Origin: Bacteroidota bacterium
Lineage (GTDB): Bacteria > Bacteroidota > Ignavibacteria > Kapaibacteriales > Kapaibacteriaceae
Assembly: GCA_018266735.1 (NCBI GenBank)
Contig: JAFDZT010000007.1
Span: forward strand, 1-64,000
Length of the DNA: 64,000 nt
Reading direction: 5' to 3'
Every line of letters starts with the position of its first letter. Position 1 is the stretch's first letter. Both the position numbers and the translations under genes were made by a program. This document shows, one piece after another, positions 5,776 to 15,238 of the stretch. Below the pieces are notes generated by a model. It was not told the origin of the DNA and searched no databases. It saw only the letters and a list, made by a program, of their open reading frames with translations.

Positions 5776-7659
5776 CTATCCCCTGCGGTCTTCGAGCCAG
5801 TAGGTGTTCATGGGGCCTTTGCCTTTGATATCGAATGAACCGCGTAGTTGAGTGACAAGTGACAAGTGACGAGTGACAAGTGCCTCTTCCAGTTGTACGG
5901 CAAATGCCTCGGAGACGTGCACGCGTCCGGCCTCACCTGTGCTCTCCATACGCGATGCAACGTTCACGGTATCGCCCCACACATCGTACTGCATACGTTC
6001 CTTGCCGATCACGCCGGCTGTGACGGGGCCGCAGTGAATTCCGATACGGAATTCAACTACGTGCGACACTGCGTGGGACACTTCGTGGGAGATGCTGATG
6101 CGAGACATATCCAAGGCACAGTGTGCGGCGGGGATGACGCTGTCGAACGACACACACATGTAGCTGTCGCCGATGGTCTTGATCTTGACGACGTTGTGCT
6201 GCTTGCAGATGGCGTCGCACTGGGTGAAGACGTCGTCGAGGAGGGTGATGACCTCCTGTGATGACATCGTTGACGAGAGTTCCGTGAAGCCTACGATGTC
6301 CAGGAAGATCACCGTTGCATTGTCGAAGTGATCGTTCACCACCTCGCCCCTTGCCACCCTCTCGGCCACATGCTTTGGCAGGGTGGAATGGAGGACGGCC
6401 AAGTGTTTTTGGTGCTCGCGCTGAACGGCATCGATCTCGCGCTGCTGTTCCTGCATGGTCACCTTCAGCGTGGCTTCCTTCCCGTTGACCTCTTCGAGGA
6501 TGCGTGTGAACTCGTTGTTATGTTCGACGTATCCGGCGAGATCATTGCGTTTCAATGCCAGATCGCGTAATGATCGGTGGATCCCCGCTTGCTCTAACGC
6601 AAGTGAGTGCTCTTGCGCGATCCTGAGTGCGGCACCGAGCGTTGCTCTTGCGCCATCGATGTTGCCATGATGCTCTTGGAGCGATGCTCGACTCTCTTCT
6701 CGTGACACGATATCAAGTGGGTCGTCGATCTGCATGGCATCCATCGCATGCAGCTGCACTTCCGCCTCGACGTGCTCCCCCGCCAGGATCAACGTAGAAA
6801 CAATGATGCCGGCGGCGACGGCCACACCTGCACGGTTGCCGAGTTCTTCATAGATGGTGTGTGCACGACGATAGTGCTCCAATGCCAAGGCGTAATTGCC
6901 GGTGTTGCGGTGCAGGCCGCCAATGTTGTTGGTCATGTGTGCCACGCCATTGCGGACGTCGAGCTCGTTGTAGAGAGCCAGCGCACGTTCGTAGTTCTCC
7001 AAGGCCAAGGCAGTGTTGCCCGTTCGATAGTGCACGTTGCCGATCCCGCCGATGGCGTCGGCCATGCCCACGCGTTCACCGAGGTCTTCAAACAATGCAA
7101 GTGCGCGGTGATAGCACTCCAACGCCAACGGCGAGTTGCCGGTGCGAAAATGCACGCCGCCGATATTGCTGGATGCGCCGGCAACGCCGCTGCGGTTGCC
7201 CAGACGTTCGTATTGCTCCAGCGCTCGATGATAGTGCTCCAGCGCCAAGGCGTACCCGCCAGATTCAACATGTACATTGCCAATGTTGATCGTGGTGCGA
7301 ACCACGCCTACAGGGTCACCGAGCTCTTCATAGAGAGCCAGCGCTCGATGACAGTACTCCAATGCTGATGCGATGTTGCCCATTTTCAGATGTTCGCCGC
7401 CGATACTGGCCGTCACGTCGGCCGCGCCAATGATGTCTCCCGATGCATCATACAAGGCCAGCGCTCGAAGGAAGTGTTCCAACGCTGTCGCGTAGTCCTC
7501 ATGAAACCGACATGCCACCCCACGTGCATTGGCTGCTAGTGCGTCGGCCTCAGGCATTCCCAACGCCTCAAGTTCCTCGGCACACTGCTGAAGAGCCGCG
7601 ACATCGCCGATGGATCTTGCATGCTTTGTTGCTGCGTTGAGCTCTTCGAAGGATCTCAT
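5776..7659 (-). CDS. TPR-domain class III adenylate cyclase (copy 1)
   Basis: The start is the ATG at 7657-7659, which forms an ATGA overlap with the upstream cyclase stop. Residues about 45-330 are tandem TPR units (repeated ALALEHYHRAL..YE.LG...G.A....NIG). They are followed by a coiled coil near 385-430 and a class III cyclase domain near 440-620. Metal-binding aspartates are in FLDIVGFT and IGDSYM, KIKTIGD suggests adenylate specificity, and the catalytic Asn/Arg are in DTVNVASRM. Compared with the upstream paralog it has a seven-residue insertion (RHLSLVT) caused by extra copies of a 7-bp repeat at 5849-5882, in frame because three units add 21 bases. It probably makes cAMP in response to a TPR-bound partner. 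Confidence 0.93.
   Translation of the reverse strand: MRSFEELNAATKHARSIGDVAALQQCAEELEALGMPEADALAANARGVACRFHEDYATALEHFLRALALYDASGDIIGAADVTASIGGEHLKMGNIASALEYCHRALALYEELGDPVGVVRTTINIGNVHVESGGYALALEHYHRALEQYERLGNRSGVAGASSNIGGVHFRTGNSPLALECYHRALALFEDLGERVGMADAIGGIGNVHYRTGNTALALENYERALALYNELDVRNGVAHMTNNIGGLHRNTGNYALALEHYRRAHTIYEELGNRAGVAVAAGIIVSTLILAGEHVEAEVQLHAMDAMQIDDPLDIVSREESRASLQEHHGNIDGARATLGAALRIAQEHSLALEQAGIHRSLRDLALKRNDLAGYVEHNNEFTRILEEVNGKEATLKVTMQEQQREIDAVQREHQKHLAVLHSTLPKHVAERVARGEVVNDHFDNATVIFLDIVGFTELSSTMSSQEVITLLDDVFTQCDAICKQHNVVKIKTIGDSYMCVSFDSVIPAAHCALDMSRISISHEVSHAVSHVVEFRIGIHCGPVTAGVIGKERMQYDVWGDTVNVASRMESTGEAGRVHVSEAFAVQLEEALVTRHLSLVTQLRGSFDIKGKGPMNTYWLEDRRG
5849..5882. repeat. 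Heptamer repeat (GTGACAA)n inside a coding region
   Basis: Four consecutive copies of a GTGACAA/GTGACGA heptamer. The paralogous cyclase at 7730 has the single-copy ancestor (AGTGACAAGTG). The extra three units encode RHLSLVT in the cyclase and keep the frame. Confidence 0.85.
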
Positions 7660-9293
7660 GGAGTGCTGTGCTCCAACCAATATGTCTTCATGAGTCCCTT
7701 GCCCTTGATATCGATCGATCCTCGATCGATAGTGACAAGTGCCTCTTCAACATTCAACGCAAACGCTTCGGACACATGCACACGTCCGGCCTCACCCGTG
7801 CTTTCCATCCTCGATGCTACGTTCACCGTGTCTCCCCACACATCATACTGCATGCGTTGGGTGCCGATAACGCCGGCAGTGAGAGGTCCACAGTGCATTC
7901 CGAGGCGGAAGAGCACTGCGTGCGACACGGGGAGAACGCCTTCGGAGTGCGACACTTCGTGGCGTACTTTGATACGCGACATGGCGAGGGCGCAGTGTGC
8001 GGCGTTGATGACGCTGTCGAAGGACACGCACATGTAGCTGTCACCGATGGTCTTGATCTTCGTGACGTTGTGCTCTTCACAGATCGCATCGCATTGCGTA
8101 AAGATGGTGTCGAGCAGCGAGATCACTTCTTGCGACGACATCGCTGACGAGAGCTCCGTGAAGCCGACGATGTCCAAGAAGATGACCGTTGCGTTCTCAT
8201 AGTGATCGTTGACCACCTCGCCACGTGCCACCCTCTCGGCCACATGCTTTGGCAGGGTGGAATGGAGGACGGCGAGATGCTTCTGCACCTCTTTCTCGCG
8301 CTCATCGATCTCGCGCTGCTTGGCCTGCATGGCCATCCTCAGCGTGGCCTCTTTCCCGTTGATCACTTCGGTGATGCGCGTATACTCGTTGTTGTGCTCG
8401 ATGTAGCCGGCGAAGTCGTTCGCTGTTTGACAGAGATCGCGGAGTTCCTTTTGTACCTCGGCTTGCGTCGGGAGGAGCGTGTGTTGCTGAGCGACCGACA
8501 ATGCGTTGACGAGCGTTGCTCTCGCTGCAACGATGTCGCCCTGATGTCGCTGTAACCTGGCGCGACCGAACTCTCGTTGGATCAGGATCTCCGGAGTATC
8601 CATCTGAATGTCATCTAACTTCTGCAACAACGATGCGGCGTCTATATGTTGACCGATCGTCGAGAACACCTCGATCAGATTGCCGATAACAAGTGCTGCA
8701 CTCACACGGTCACCGAGCTCTTCAAAAAGAACGAGCGCTCGCTGAAAGTGCTGTAACGCTGCTTCGTGGTCACCGGTATTGAAATGCACAATGGCGATGT
8801 TGCCATACATGCGGGCAAGTCCACGGGTCGTGCCCAGTTCTCGATAGATCTCCAGGGCCTGATGGTGGTGTGTTAACGCGGCCGCATGATCGCCGATGCG
8901 ATTGTACACGAGACCGATGTTGCCGGTGACCGTCGCCACGCTGTCTTGGTCGTTGAGTTCTGCAAGCATGGCAAGTGCGCGGAGGTAGTACTCCAGTGCC
9001 GCAGGATAGTCGCCGCTACGCATTCGAACGGTGCCAAGTGCGTCTGTGGTCCACGCTACACCCCCTTTGTCACCGAGCTCTTCAAACATTGCGAGCGCGC
9101 GGTGGAGGTGATCAAGCGCCAACGGGTATTCGCCACGGAGACGGCATGCATGCCCTCGTGCATAGCTCGCCAATGCCCTGGCTTCAGGCGTGGACAGGCC
9201 GTCGAGATCGTCGGAGGCTCGGAGAAGCCCCTCGATGTCATTTCTCCGGAGCGCCTCATTGAAACTCGCCTGGATCTCTTCAAAGGTTCGCAT
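7656..9293 (-). CDS. TPR-domain class III adenylate cyclase (copy 2)
   Basis: The start is ATG at 9291-9293 ([19 protein letters not shown]), matching the [19 protein letters not shown] start of its downstream paralog. Residues about 35-225 hold TPR units, fewer than in copy 1. Next come a linker with a coiled coil ([25 protein letters not shown]) and a cyclase domain near 355-540 with [21 protein letters not shown] and [15 protein letters not shown]. All expected metal, adenine and transition-state residues are present. The cyclase halves of the two copies are far more alike than the TPR halves, as expected if the sensor part diverges. It shares an ATGA overlap with copy 1. Probably a cytosolic cAMP synthase. 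Confidence 0.93.
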   Translation of the reverse strand: MRTFEEIQASFNEALRRNDIEGLLRASDDLDGLSTPEARALASYARGHACRLRGEYPLALDHLHRALAMFEELGDKGGVAWTTDALGTVRMRSGDYPAALEYYLRALAMLAELNDQDSVATVTGNIGLVYNRIGDHAAALTHHHQALEIYRELGTTRGLARMYGNIAIVHFNTGDHEAALQHFQRALVLFEELGDRVSAALVIGNLIEVFSTIGQHIDAASLLQKLDDIQMDTPEILIQREFGRARLQRHQGDIVAARATLVNALSVAQQHTLLPTQAEVQKELRDLCQTANDFAGYIEHNNEYTRITEVINGKEATLRMAMQAKQREIDEREKEVQKHLAVLHSTLPKHVAERVARGEVVNDHYENATVIFLDIVGFTELSSAMSSQEVISLLDTIFTQCDAICEEHNVTKIKTIGDSYMCVSFDSVINAAHCALAMSRIKVRHEVSHSEGVLPVSHAVLFRLGMHCGPLTAGVIGTQRMQYDVWGDTVNVASRMESTGEAGRVHVSEAFALNVEEALVTIDRGSIDIKGKGLMKTYWLEHSTP

Positions 9294-9803
9294 GAATACG
9301 TGGTCCCCGTTGCAATTGATTTCGTGACAAGTTACGAGTTGAGTGACAAGTGACGAGTGACGAGTGACACGTGACGAGGGGCACTTCGTGGGACACTGAG
9401 TGCGACATTTCGTGGGTTTCTGTTTTGCCCTTCAGATTCAACGTGAAAGCTTCGGATATATGAATCCGTCCGGCTTCTCCTGAACTTTCCATCCGTGACG
9501 CAACGTTGACGGTGTCTCCCCACACATCGCACTACACACGTACGCGAGGTTGGCCAAGGTATCGGCCATGCCCTGTCGATCGCCCAGTCTCCCGAACATT
9601 TTGAGCGAATGCGCGTGATGCACAAAGGCCACGGTACGTTCAATATGGGAGTCGGCGATCAGCCCCAACACTCGCTCCCGTGCTGCAATCGCCTCCGGAG
9701 AGCCGATCTCGGCAAGCTCAACGGCATACTGCGGCAGCACGGCCACGTTGTTCACGGTAAGGGCGGCCGAGATGAGATCGTTGAGTTCGAAGATTGACTG
9801 CAT
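9280..9803 (-). pseudogene. Remnant of a third TPR-adenylate cyclase with a large internal deletion
   Basis: The ATG at 9801-9803 gives MQSIFELNDLISAALTVNNVAVLPQYAVELAEIGSP..., equivalent to the first ~90 residues of the intact cyclases, ending after one TPR (GRLGDRQGMADTLANLAYV). The sequence then joins directly to the cyclase C-terminus at about 9525 ([26 protein letters not shown]), but in another frame. Everything between, some 300-400 codons including the catalytic aspartates, is gone. The 3' end dissolves into heptamer repeats at 9323-9378 and runs over the start of copy 2. It sits upstream of the two intact copies in the same orientation, so the locus was a tandem triplicate. Confidence 0.85.
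9323..9378. repeat. Heptamer repeat array, degenerate
   Basis: Array of GTGACAA, GTTACGA, GTGACGA and GTGACAC units between the cyclase pseudogene and copy 2, just upstream of the copy 2 start. Next to it, 9379-9420 carries a second simple pattern (CTTCGTGGGACAC...), also found inside the cyclase genes as SHEVSHAVSH codons. Confidence 0.7.
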
Positions 9804-9971
9804 GTTCAAAAGATCACTGCTGTTGACCTCGGCCCAATTGGTCGACACCAGCAACAAACATATATCAATCACCACTTCAGTGTGATGAAGAATTGCCACG
9901 CATCTCGACTTCTCATCACCTGCTAATGTGGCTAGACCACCAAGTCGATACAAGGTGTGTCTCAACGGAGA

Positions 9972-10025
9972 TCACTCTTCCTTCAAGAACCCCGGTTCGT
10001 TGTGCAATTCCGGAATTCTGATCAT
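9972..10025 (-). CDS. Possible 17-aa peptide downstream of the exoprotease
   Basis: A 17-codon ORF, MIRIPELHNEPGFLKEE, with stop TGA at 9972-9974. AAGGAG lies six bases before its ATG, and that RBS is formed by the last codons and stop of the protease gene. There is no second copy and only weak likeness to the RTLPYIIDRGEEN peptides, so it may be chance. The rest of 9804-10028 shows nothing else. Confidence 0.25.
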   Translation of the reverse strand: MIRIPELHNEPGFLKEE

Positions 10026-10028
10026 GAC

Positions 10029-13000
10029 TCACTCCTTGAATAGGATGGAAGTACTGGTTGGCTTGCCATCCCTTCTTACCACCATCCAGTAGTATCCCAC
10101 GGCGAGATGGGGATCGATTCTCACAGTCCATGCCGCTGAGCTATGCAGTACGGAACACGGAACCAATGCACCGGTTGCATCGAACACTTGTACGGATGTA
10201 TGATCCTTCGACCACTCATCTGCTGACAAGATCTCCCATTCTCCTGTGCCACGAGGAACAACTTCCAGCTTCGCAGTTACATGAACAGCAGCAGAAGACG
10301 TCACACGATCATCTTGTTCAATCATAATAGGAGGTTGCTCGATTCCAAGATCACAAGCCTCAAAGAATTGTCCGTCCAATCTGCAGATCACGGCTCCGTT
10401 CTGACCACGAAGCGTAATAGTCCCAGCAATTGGTGCGGTTGCGTTCAATAGACCGCAAATGGTAACCAAACCCGATGTTTGATTGGGTGAGATCGAGGTC
10501 GTTACTCCTCCGATCTGAATACTGCCTCCACTAGGGAAGTACATGTTGCACATGTTGAATGCGATGTCGATACAACATTGCGGAGGTGTATATGAGCCGT
10601 CAGGAAGGACGCCGCCCGGAGTAGTTCTCGTAGAAGAGGAAAAGGTAGGCGCAGCACAGGTCATGCATACCGGCAAATCAATGACCTTCTGACAAACGAT
10701 CCTTGGATTAGCTCCGGATTGGTCTGAGAACTTAATGTACAATTGTTTGGGAGGGACGCTAGGTTCAAAACATAGCACATCTGGACTCGTTTGCAGAACA
10801 AACTGCTCCTCGCCATCGTTGATAGACGTCCACGTTACCGGTACTTCGTTCACCAATGTTGTCCCGTTAACCCCATCGATGACGCTCATCGAACTCATGA
10901 CAATGCATCCCTTCTTTCTCTTAAATGTCAGTTCATAGCAGCATTTATCGCTACCGCATTGTTCCTGTGCAATTGTCCGCACACTAACTTGAACTTCGTT
11001 GCAACATCTATTACAGTACTTACTCTGTATCGGCAATTCGCGTTGACATGTGGTGAAGGTAGTCCCATCAGGATTCGCGAATGTCAACTCCCACGTCATA
11101 GTGAATGCGTCAATGGATGGCTGCTGTGGATCTATACACATCGTTGCCACACTGACACTCTTGCCGGGACCAACGTCGTAACTCACCTTTGCTCCCGTGG
11201 ACAGATCAGAACCGGTGCTACTCGATAGAGTGAGGTTTGGATTAAGTGACGATAGAAGTTTGATGCTTACGAGTCTTATGTAGCAGTTCGGACTCTGCGC
11301 CGTGTTGTTAAGCAATATGTTATAACAGCAAGTTGCCGCATCAAATGAGGTCGACATCGTAATCGATGGATTCTCACACGATGTTGAGCAACGCGTAGTC
11401 GTGCCGCAGTCAACAACTTCAATTTCAAAATCCTTGCTGATTGCTGAGCACAACTGCTTCGGCGCGTCGATGACCAGTCGATACTTCTGCTTTCCGACGT
11501 TAGCTGTGCTGATGACAGTTCCCGGAAGTTTCCACTCACGTCCAACTTCTTGGAGACTTTCCTGGTTGTTTGATCCAGTATAGACGCGATACCAGCGAAT
11601 CGGCTCATACTTAGGTATCGTCAAGTCAGGATTCATCGGGTCCTCGCCAGGTGGCCTTGGATCATCGCGCAATTCGTTCGGTCCACCGGGTTGAAATCCA
11701 TCCCCAAAAGTGAGATCTGGCACCGCCGTACCCTGGCAGACCGTCATATTTCCAGGTAACTGAAAAATGACTTGTGTTGGTACTATTCGAATCTCATCAA
11801 ACTCAACTGCAACTATACTCTGAGGTGCATCTGGCACAAGCATCAAATGTGAATAATCAGCTGCAGGTGTAAACAAGATCGTCTTCTTTGGAGGTACAGC
11901 ATTCAATCCATTGTACTCAATTCCAAACCACCTGCGAACTTGGTCGAGTAGACTGAACTGTTGTCCTGATGGCTTTGGGGCAATCATTTGATGCCATGCA
12001 TTGTCCGCGCCGGTTGGAAGTGTTCCTTCGCCGTTCAAGCGATGAGAAACTGATTGGGCGTTGTAATACGATTTAGCCACAACAGGTCCATTCACGGCTA
12101 ACAACCTGTAGCTCATCTGATGCTCTGTAGCAACTGTGTAGTCAGGATCATTGCCATTCGAAGCAGCAGTAAGAACACCATTGCGAACTCGAACTGCATA
12201 GCAAACTTCGTATGTAACTCCCTTCCTGAACTCAAATGGGACCAGTATTGCTTGAGAGCCTCGAAACAACCCCCAACTGCTACTTGCAGGTTTATTGTCC
12301 AGTGAATTTTCCTGGACTGCAGCGATAACATTGTTATGTATTAATCTGACAAAATGTTCTCTCTTATAGGGCATATCAGTTTGACCTTGAGCATCCTGAT
12401 CAGTCTTAATTGAAGCGCTTCCATAGGCCCTATCCCATTTTTCCGTTGTTGCAGCAACACTCTCCTGTGAACGTTGGGTCTCCTGCCGAATAGAAGCATT
12501 TGCGGCAGTCGGTTGTTGAGTAAACGTACCAACATGCCGGTGTTCAAATGTACCATTCTGCAATAGAGTCGGTTTCAGATCTCGACTTACGACAACGATT
12601 GACGTAGACGATACCTTTCTGCTTCGACTGTTAGGCGTACAAATACTAATTGAAAACGTATAGACCCCAGGAAGTGTCGGTATGAATGTAAATTCTTTTG
12701 CTGCTTCGCTTGCCGAACCATACATGTACGGCGCACCACCAATAACTGTAGGGGTAAAACTCTTGTTATCGCACGAGACATATGCTGTTATGCTACAACT
12801 ATTCTTATTGTTATTGTAGTACGTTGAATTGTCTTTAATGGTGATAACATCATTTATCAATGCTTGGCTGTTCTGAGTGTAGACCACTCTATTCGCATTC
12901 AGCAGATCTACTTTTGGAGTTGCGGCTCGCGGTTGAGGATCGGTAAAGTCAGCCATTTTCTCACGTACATACAATAATGACCGGTATGCGTTCACACGAC

Positions 13001-14555
13001 CGAATCCTAGAGTTCCGTCTCCAATGTCGAGGCCTTGCGTTGCAGTGAGTTCGTCATCTGCGTTGAAAACACCAGATGCGACATTCTTTTTGTGTGAGTT
13101 AACGTTAGCGGCATCATAGTTGGCAGCATAGACTGATGCATACTCTGCGCCATTTTGCAAGGCACTTTCAACCATTTCCTGATCAAGATTGGGGTTGATC
13201 ATCAGCATTCTGGCAACAACGCCTGCCACTATGGGTGCAGACATCGATGTACCGTTGGCAACGAAGTAGCGATTGTTCACGGTACTTAATGTACGATCTG
13301 CTTCAATCCTGCCAAGGTCAGTTTGAACAGCCGTAAGCACTCTATTGCCGGGCGCTAGAATGTTCACTTTGCCCAAAGTATTGATATTGCCAAGTCCGCC
13401 GTTTGCTGTTGGACTATACTTCTGACCGTCACCGAACATGGATTGAGATGCAAGATGATCACCTTGCATAGTGTTCCCAACACTCAAGACCCCTTCGTAA
13501 TTCGCAGGATATGCAGCATATTGCTGCTTAACGGCCGTTATGTCAGTACCATTTACATTGCCGGCAGCAGCAATAAGTATGGGCTTTTGATGAAATCCAC
13601 TGTTTCGATAGGTGCTAGCTGCAGGGGATTCTTCGAAGAACTTTCGAAGTCCAGCAACGAACAATTGGATCTCAGCTGATGTGTTCCTGCTGAGATCCAC
13701 TCCAAATGACATAGAAATCACATCAGCATGCAAACTATACGCCTTGGCAAGGCCTGCTACAACTGCAGAAATGGGCGCTTTCCCATCTTTCATGACGTCG
13801 ATAGCTATCAAACGAGCACCATGTCCTGTTCCAATAACACCTTTGCCGTTGTTTGCCTTTGCTACAGCAAGCGCAGCAACTGCAGTGCCATGCGAACCTC
13901 TATCTGATTTGGCATCCATTTCCTGATGCAAGTCCATTTCATATTGCCCATACTCGTTTAACGCAGGGAGAACTACGTCTGTATTATCATGTGCATTGTA
14001 TGTCTGAATCTCAACGCCGGCAAGGTCTTCATGATTTAGCGTAAATGCATCATCAAGCACCGCAATGGAGACGTACCCCTCCTCGCCACTTACGGGATTG
14101 CATTTGCAACTTTGACCTGGTGGAATACTGGAAATATCAAACGCACGGAAGGCATCGATTGTCTGCAAATGCCACAAACTGCCAACGCTTCCATCATTAA
14201 ACGCTCCATAGGATGTTGCATAGGGCATTGTCCCGGCAAGCTCGACGAATGAAAGCGTCTTGAGCGTATCGATTAGTGCACTTGCCGTCGAGCTATCACA
14301 AACAATTGTGTACCAATTGGAGAGATGCAGAGTGTCCGTTGGTTTCAAGCTCACGGTATTTGCGGTAAGCAGTGCGGATTTTAAAGTAGTGAACAAAGTA
14401 TCTTGATTAATTGTCAGATCTTGATAGTTCGTGAACACAACACCGGAACTTGCGGAGACCACGACGACGACCTCTGCGGTAGGCGTACTCGTTGTAGCGA
14501 ATGAAACTTCGATCACCAGCATCATGGCGAGAATGCACAAAACAGAACTCTTCAC
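10029..14555 (-). CDS. Secreted subtilisin-like (S8) serine peptidase, 1508 aa
   Basis: The frame is open to 14642, but a GTG at 14553-14555 preceded by GAGGGG opens a signal peptide (MKSSVLCILAMMLVIEVSFA). The S8 domain spans roughly residues 115-520: Asp168 in VSIAVLDDAF, His222 in DRGSHGTAVAA, oxyanion Asn333 in AAAGNVNG and Ser437 in NGTSMSAPIVAG. After it come a carbohydrate-binding-like segment (about 730-990), then several Cys-rich repeats with CCY/CCI patterns (about 1080-1420), and a C-terminal beta domain ending in VGYYWMVVRRDGKPTSTSILFKE, typical of type IX-secreted cargo. Cysteine abundance fits an extracellular protein. The middle of the gene is notably AT-rich compared with neighbours. 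Probably a surface or released protease. Confidence 0.92.
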   Translation of the reverse strand: MKSSVLCILAMMLVIEVSFATTSTPTAEVVVVVSASSGVVFTNYQDLTINQDTLFTTLKSALLTANTVSLKPTDTLHLSNWYTIVCDSSTASALIDTLKTLSFVELAGTMPYATSYGAFNDGSVGSLWHLQTIDAFRAFDISSIPPGQSCKCNPVSGEEGYVSIAVLDDAFTLNHEDLAGVEIQTYNAHDNTDVVLPALNEYGQYEMDLHQEMDAKSDRGSHGTAVAALAVAKANNGKGVIGTGHGARLIAIDVMKDGKAPISAVVAGLAKAYSLHADVISMSFGVDLSRNTSAEIQLFVAGLRKFFEESPAASTYRNSGFHQKPILIAAAGNVNGTDITAVKQQYAAYPANYEGVLSVGNTMQGDHLASQSMFGDGQKYSPTANGGLGNINTLGKVNILAPGNRVLTAVQTDLGRIEADRTLSTVNNRYFVANGTSMSAPIVAGVVARMLMINPNLDQEMVESALQNGAEYASVYAANYDAANVNSHKKNVASGVFNADDELTATQGLDIGDGTLGFGRVNAYRSLLYVREKMADFTDPQPRAATPKVDLLNANRVVYTQNSQALINDVITIKDNSTYYNNNKNSCSITAYVSCDNKSFTPTVIGGAPYMYGSASEAAKEFTFIPTLPGVYTFSISICTPNSRSRKVSSTSIVVVSRDLKPTLLQNGTFEHRHVGTFTQQPTAANASIRQETQRSQESVAATTEKWDRAYGSASIKTDQDAQGQTDMPYKREHFVRLIHNNVIAAVQENSLDNKPASSSWGLFRGSQAILVPFEFRKGVTYEVCYAVRVRNGVLTAASNGNDPDYTVATEHQMSYRLLAVNGPVVAKSYYNAQSVSHRLNGEGTLPTGADNAWHQMIAPKPSGQQFSLLDQVRRWFGIEYNGLNAVPPKKTILFTPAADYSHLMLVPDAPQSIVAVEFDEIRIVPTQVIFQLPGNMTVCQGTAVPDLTFGDGFQPGGPNELRDDPRPPGEDPMNPDLTIPKYEPIRWYRVYTGSNNQESLQEVGREWKLPGTVISTANVGKQKYRLVIDAPKQLCSAISKDFEIEVVDCGTTTRCSTSCENPSITMSTSFDAATCCYNILLNNTAQSPNCYIRLVSIKLLSSLNPNLTLSSSTGSDLSTGAKVSYDVGPGKSVSVATMCIDPQQPSIDAFTMTWELTFANPDGTTFTTCQRELPIQSKYCNRCCNEVQVSVRTIAQEQCGSDKCCYELTFKRKKGCIVMSSMSVIDGVNGTTLVNEVPVTWTSINDGEEQFVLQTSPDVLCFEPSVPPKQLYIKFSDQSGANPRIVCQKVIDLPVCMTCAAPTFSSSTRTTPGGVLPDGSYTPPQCCIDIAFNMCNMYFPSGGSIQIGGVTTSISPNQTSGLVTICGLLNATAPIAGTITLRGQNGAVICRLDGQFFEACDLGIEQPPIMIEQDDRVTSSAAVHVTAKLEVVPRGTGEWEILSADEWSKDHTSVQVFDATGALVPCSVLHSSAAWTVRIDPHLAVGYYWMVVRRDGKPTSTSILFKE

Positions 14556-14674
14556 AGGAAACCCCTCAAAGTTGATTCTAAAAGCACAGTTCACATAGTT
14601 ACGTAAAATTACATTCGTGAACAAACCGAACGCACGTTGCAACTTTTCCGAATTGAAGCGTCACCTATCCCTTC

Positions 14675-15238
14675 GTGCGCACAACACCCGATACGGCCAC
14701 CCGGTTCTTGCATCATCTCGAGCCGCAGCGAGACGCCTTATGGCGTTTTGTGCGGAGCATGGTGTGGGACCGACATGTGGCGGAAGATCTGATGAGCGAG
14801 ACGGTGCTGCAGGCCTATGAGGCCTTCCCCCGACTCCGAGACGAGGCGGCCTTTGCGTCGTTCTTGCTGACCATTGCCCACCGCGTGGTGAAACGTCATC
14901 GCTGGCGGCGGCGGTTGTTCGGTGAGTACAACGAAGAGGCGGCCCTGAATCAACCGCATTCCGATCCGCTGCCCGACGAACAGACGGATGCTGCGCTCCT
15001 GCGCGACGCCCTTACCCGATTGCCCGCGTCCCAACGCGAGGCCGTGGTGCTGGCCGATGTGCTCGACATGCCGTACGAAGAGATCCGACGTATCCAGGGC
15101 GGAACCCTGTCGGGCGTGAAGACCCGCGTCCGCCGCGGTCGTGCCGCCCTTGCCCGTCTGCTGACGGACGACGTGGCCCCGGCCCTGGAGGAAGATGTTG
15201 CCGAACTTGTTTCAAACTCCCCTATTGTACTACCATGA
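14675..15238 (+). CDS. ECF-family RNA polymerase sigma factor, 187 aa
   Basis: Region 2 lies near residues 12-80 (LWRFVRSMVWDRHVAEDLMSETVLQAYEAF, then FASFLLTIAHRVVKRHRWRRR). Region 4 lies near 110-165 (LTRLPASQREAVVLADVLDMPYEEIRRIQGGTLSGVKTRVRRGRAAL), where a G-x-S-G-x-V-K-x-R recognition helix is clear. Length fits an ECF sigma factor. It is divergent from the exoprotease across 119 bases. Its TGA overlaps the next ATG (ATGA), so the next gene is probably its membrane partner and regulator. Confidence 0.93.
   Translation: MRTTPDTATRFLHHLEPQRDALWRFVRSMVWDRHVAEDLMSETVLQAYEAFPRLRDEAAFASFLLTIAHRVVKRHRWRRRLFGEYNEEAALNQPHSDPLPDEQTDAALLRDALTRLPASQREAVVLADVLDMPYEEIRRIQGGTLSGVKTRVRRGRAALARLLTDDVAPALEEDVAELVSNSPIVLP

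Noticed and set aside
9972-10025. Treating the 17-codon ORF after the exoprotease as a fifth member of the peptide family
   Set aside because: Length and RBS fit, but the sequence MIRIPELHNEPGFLKEE shares only scattered residues. It is kept as a weak separate candidate.
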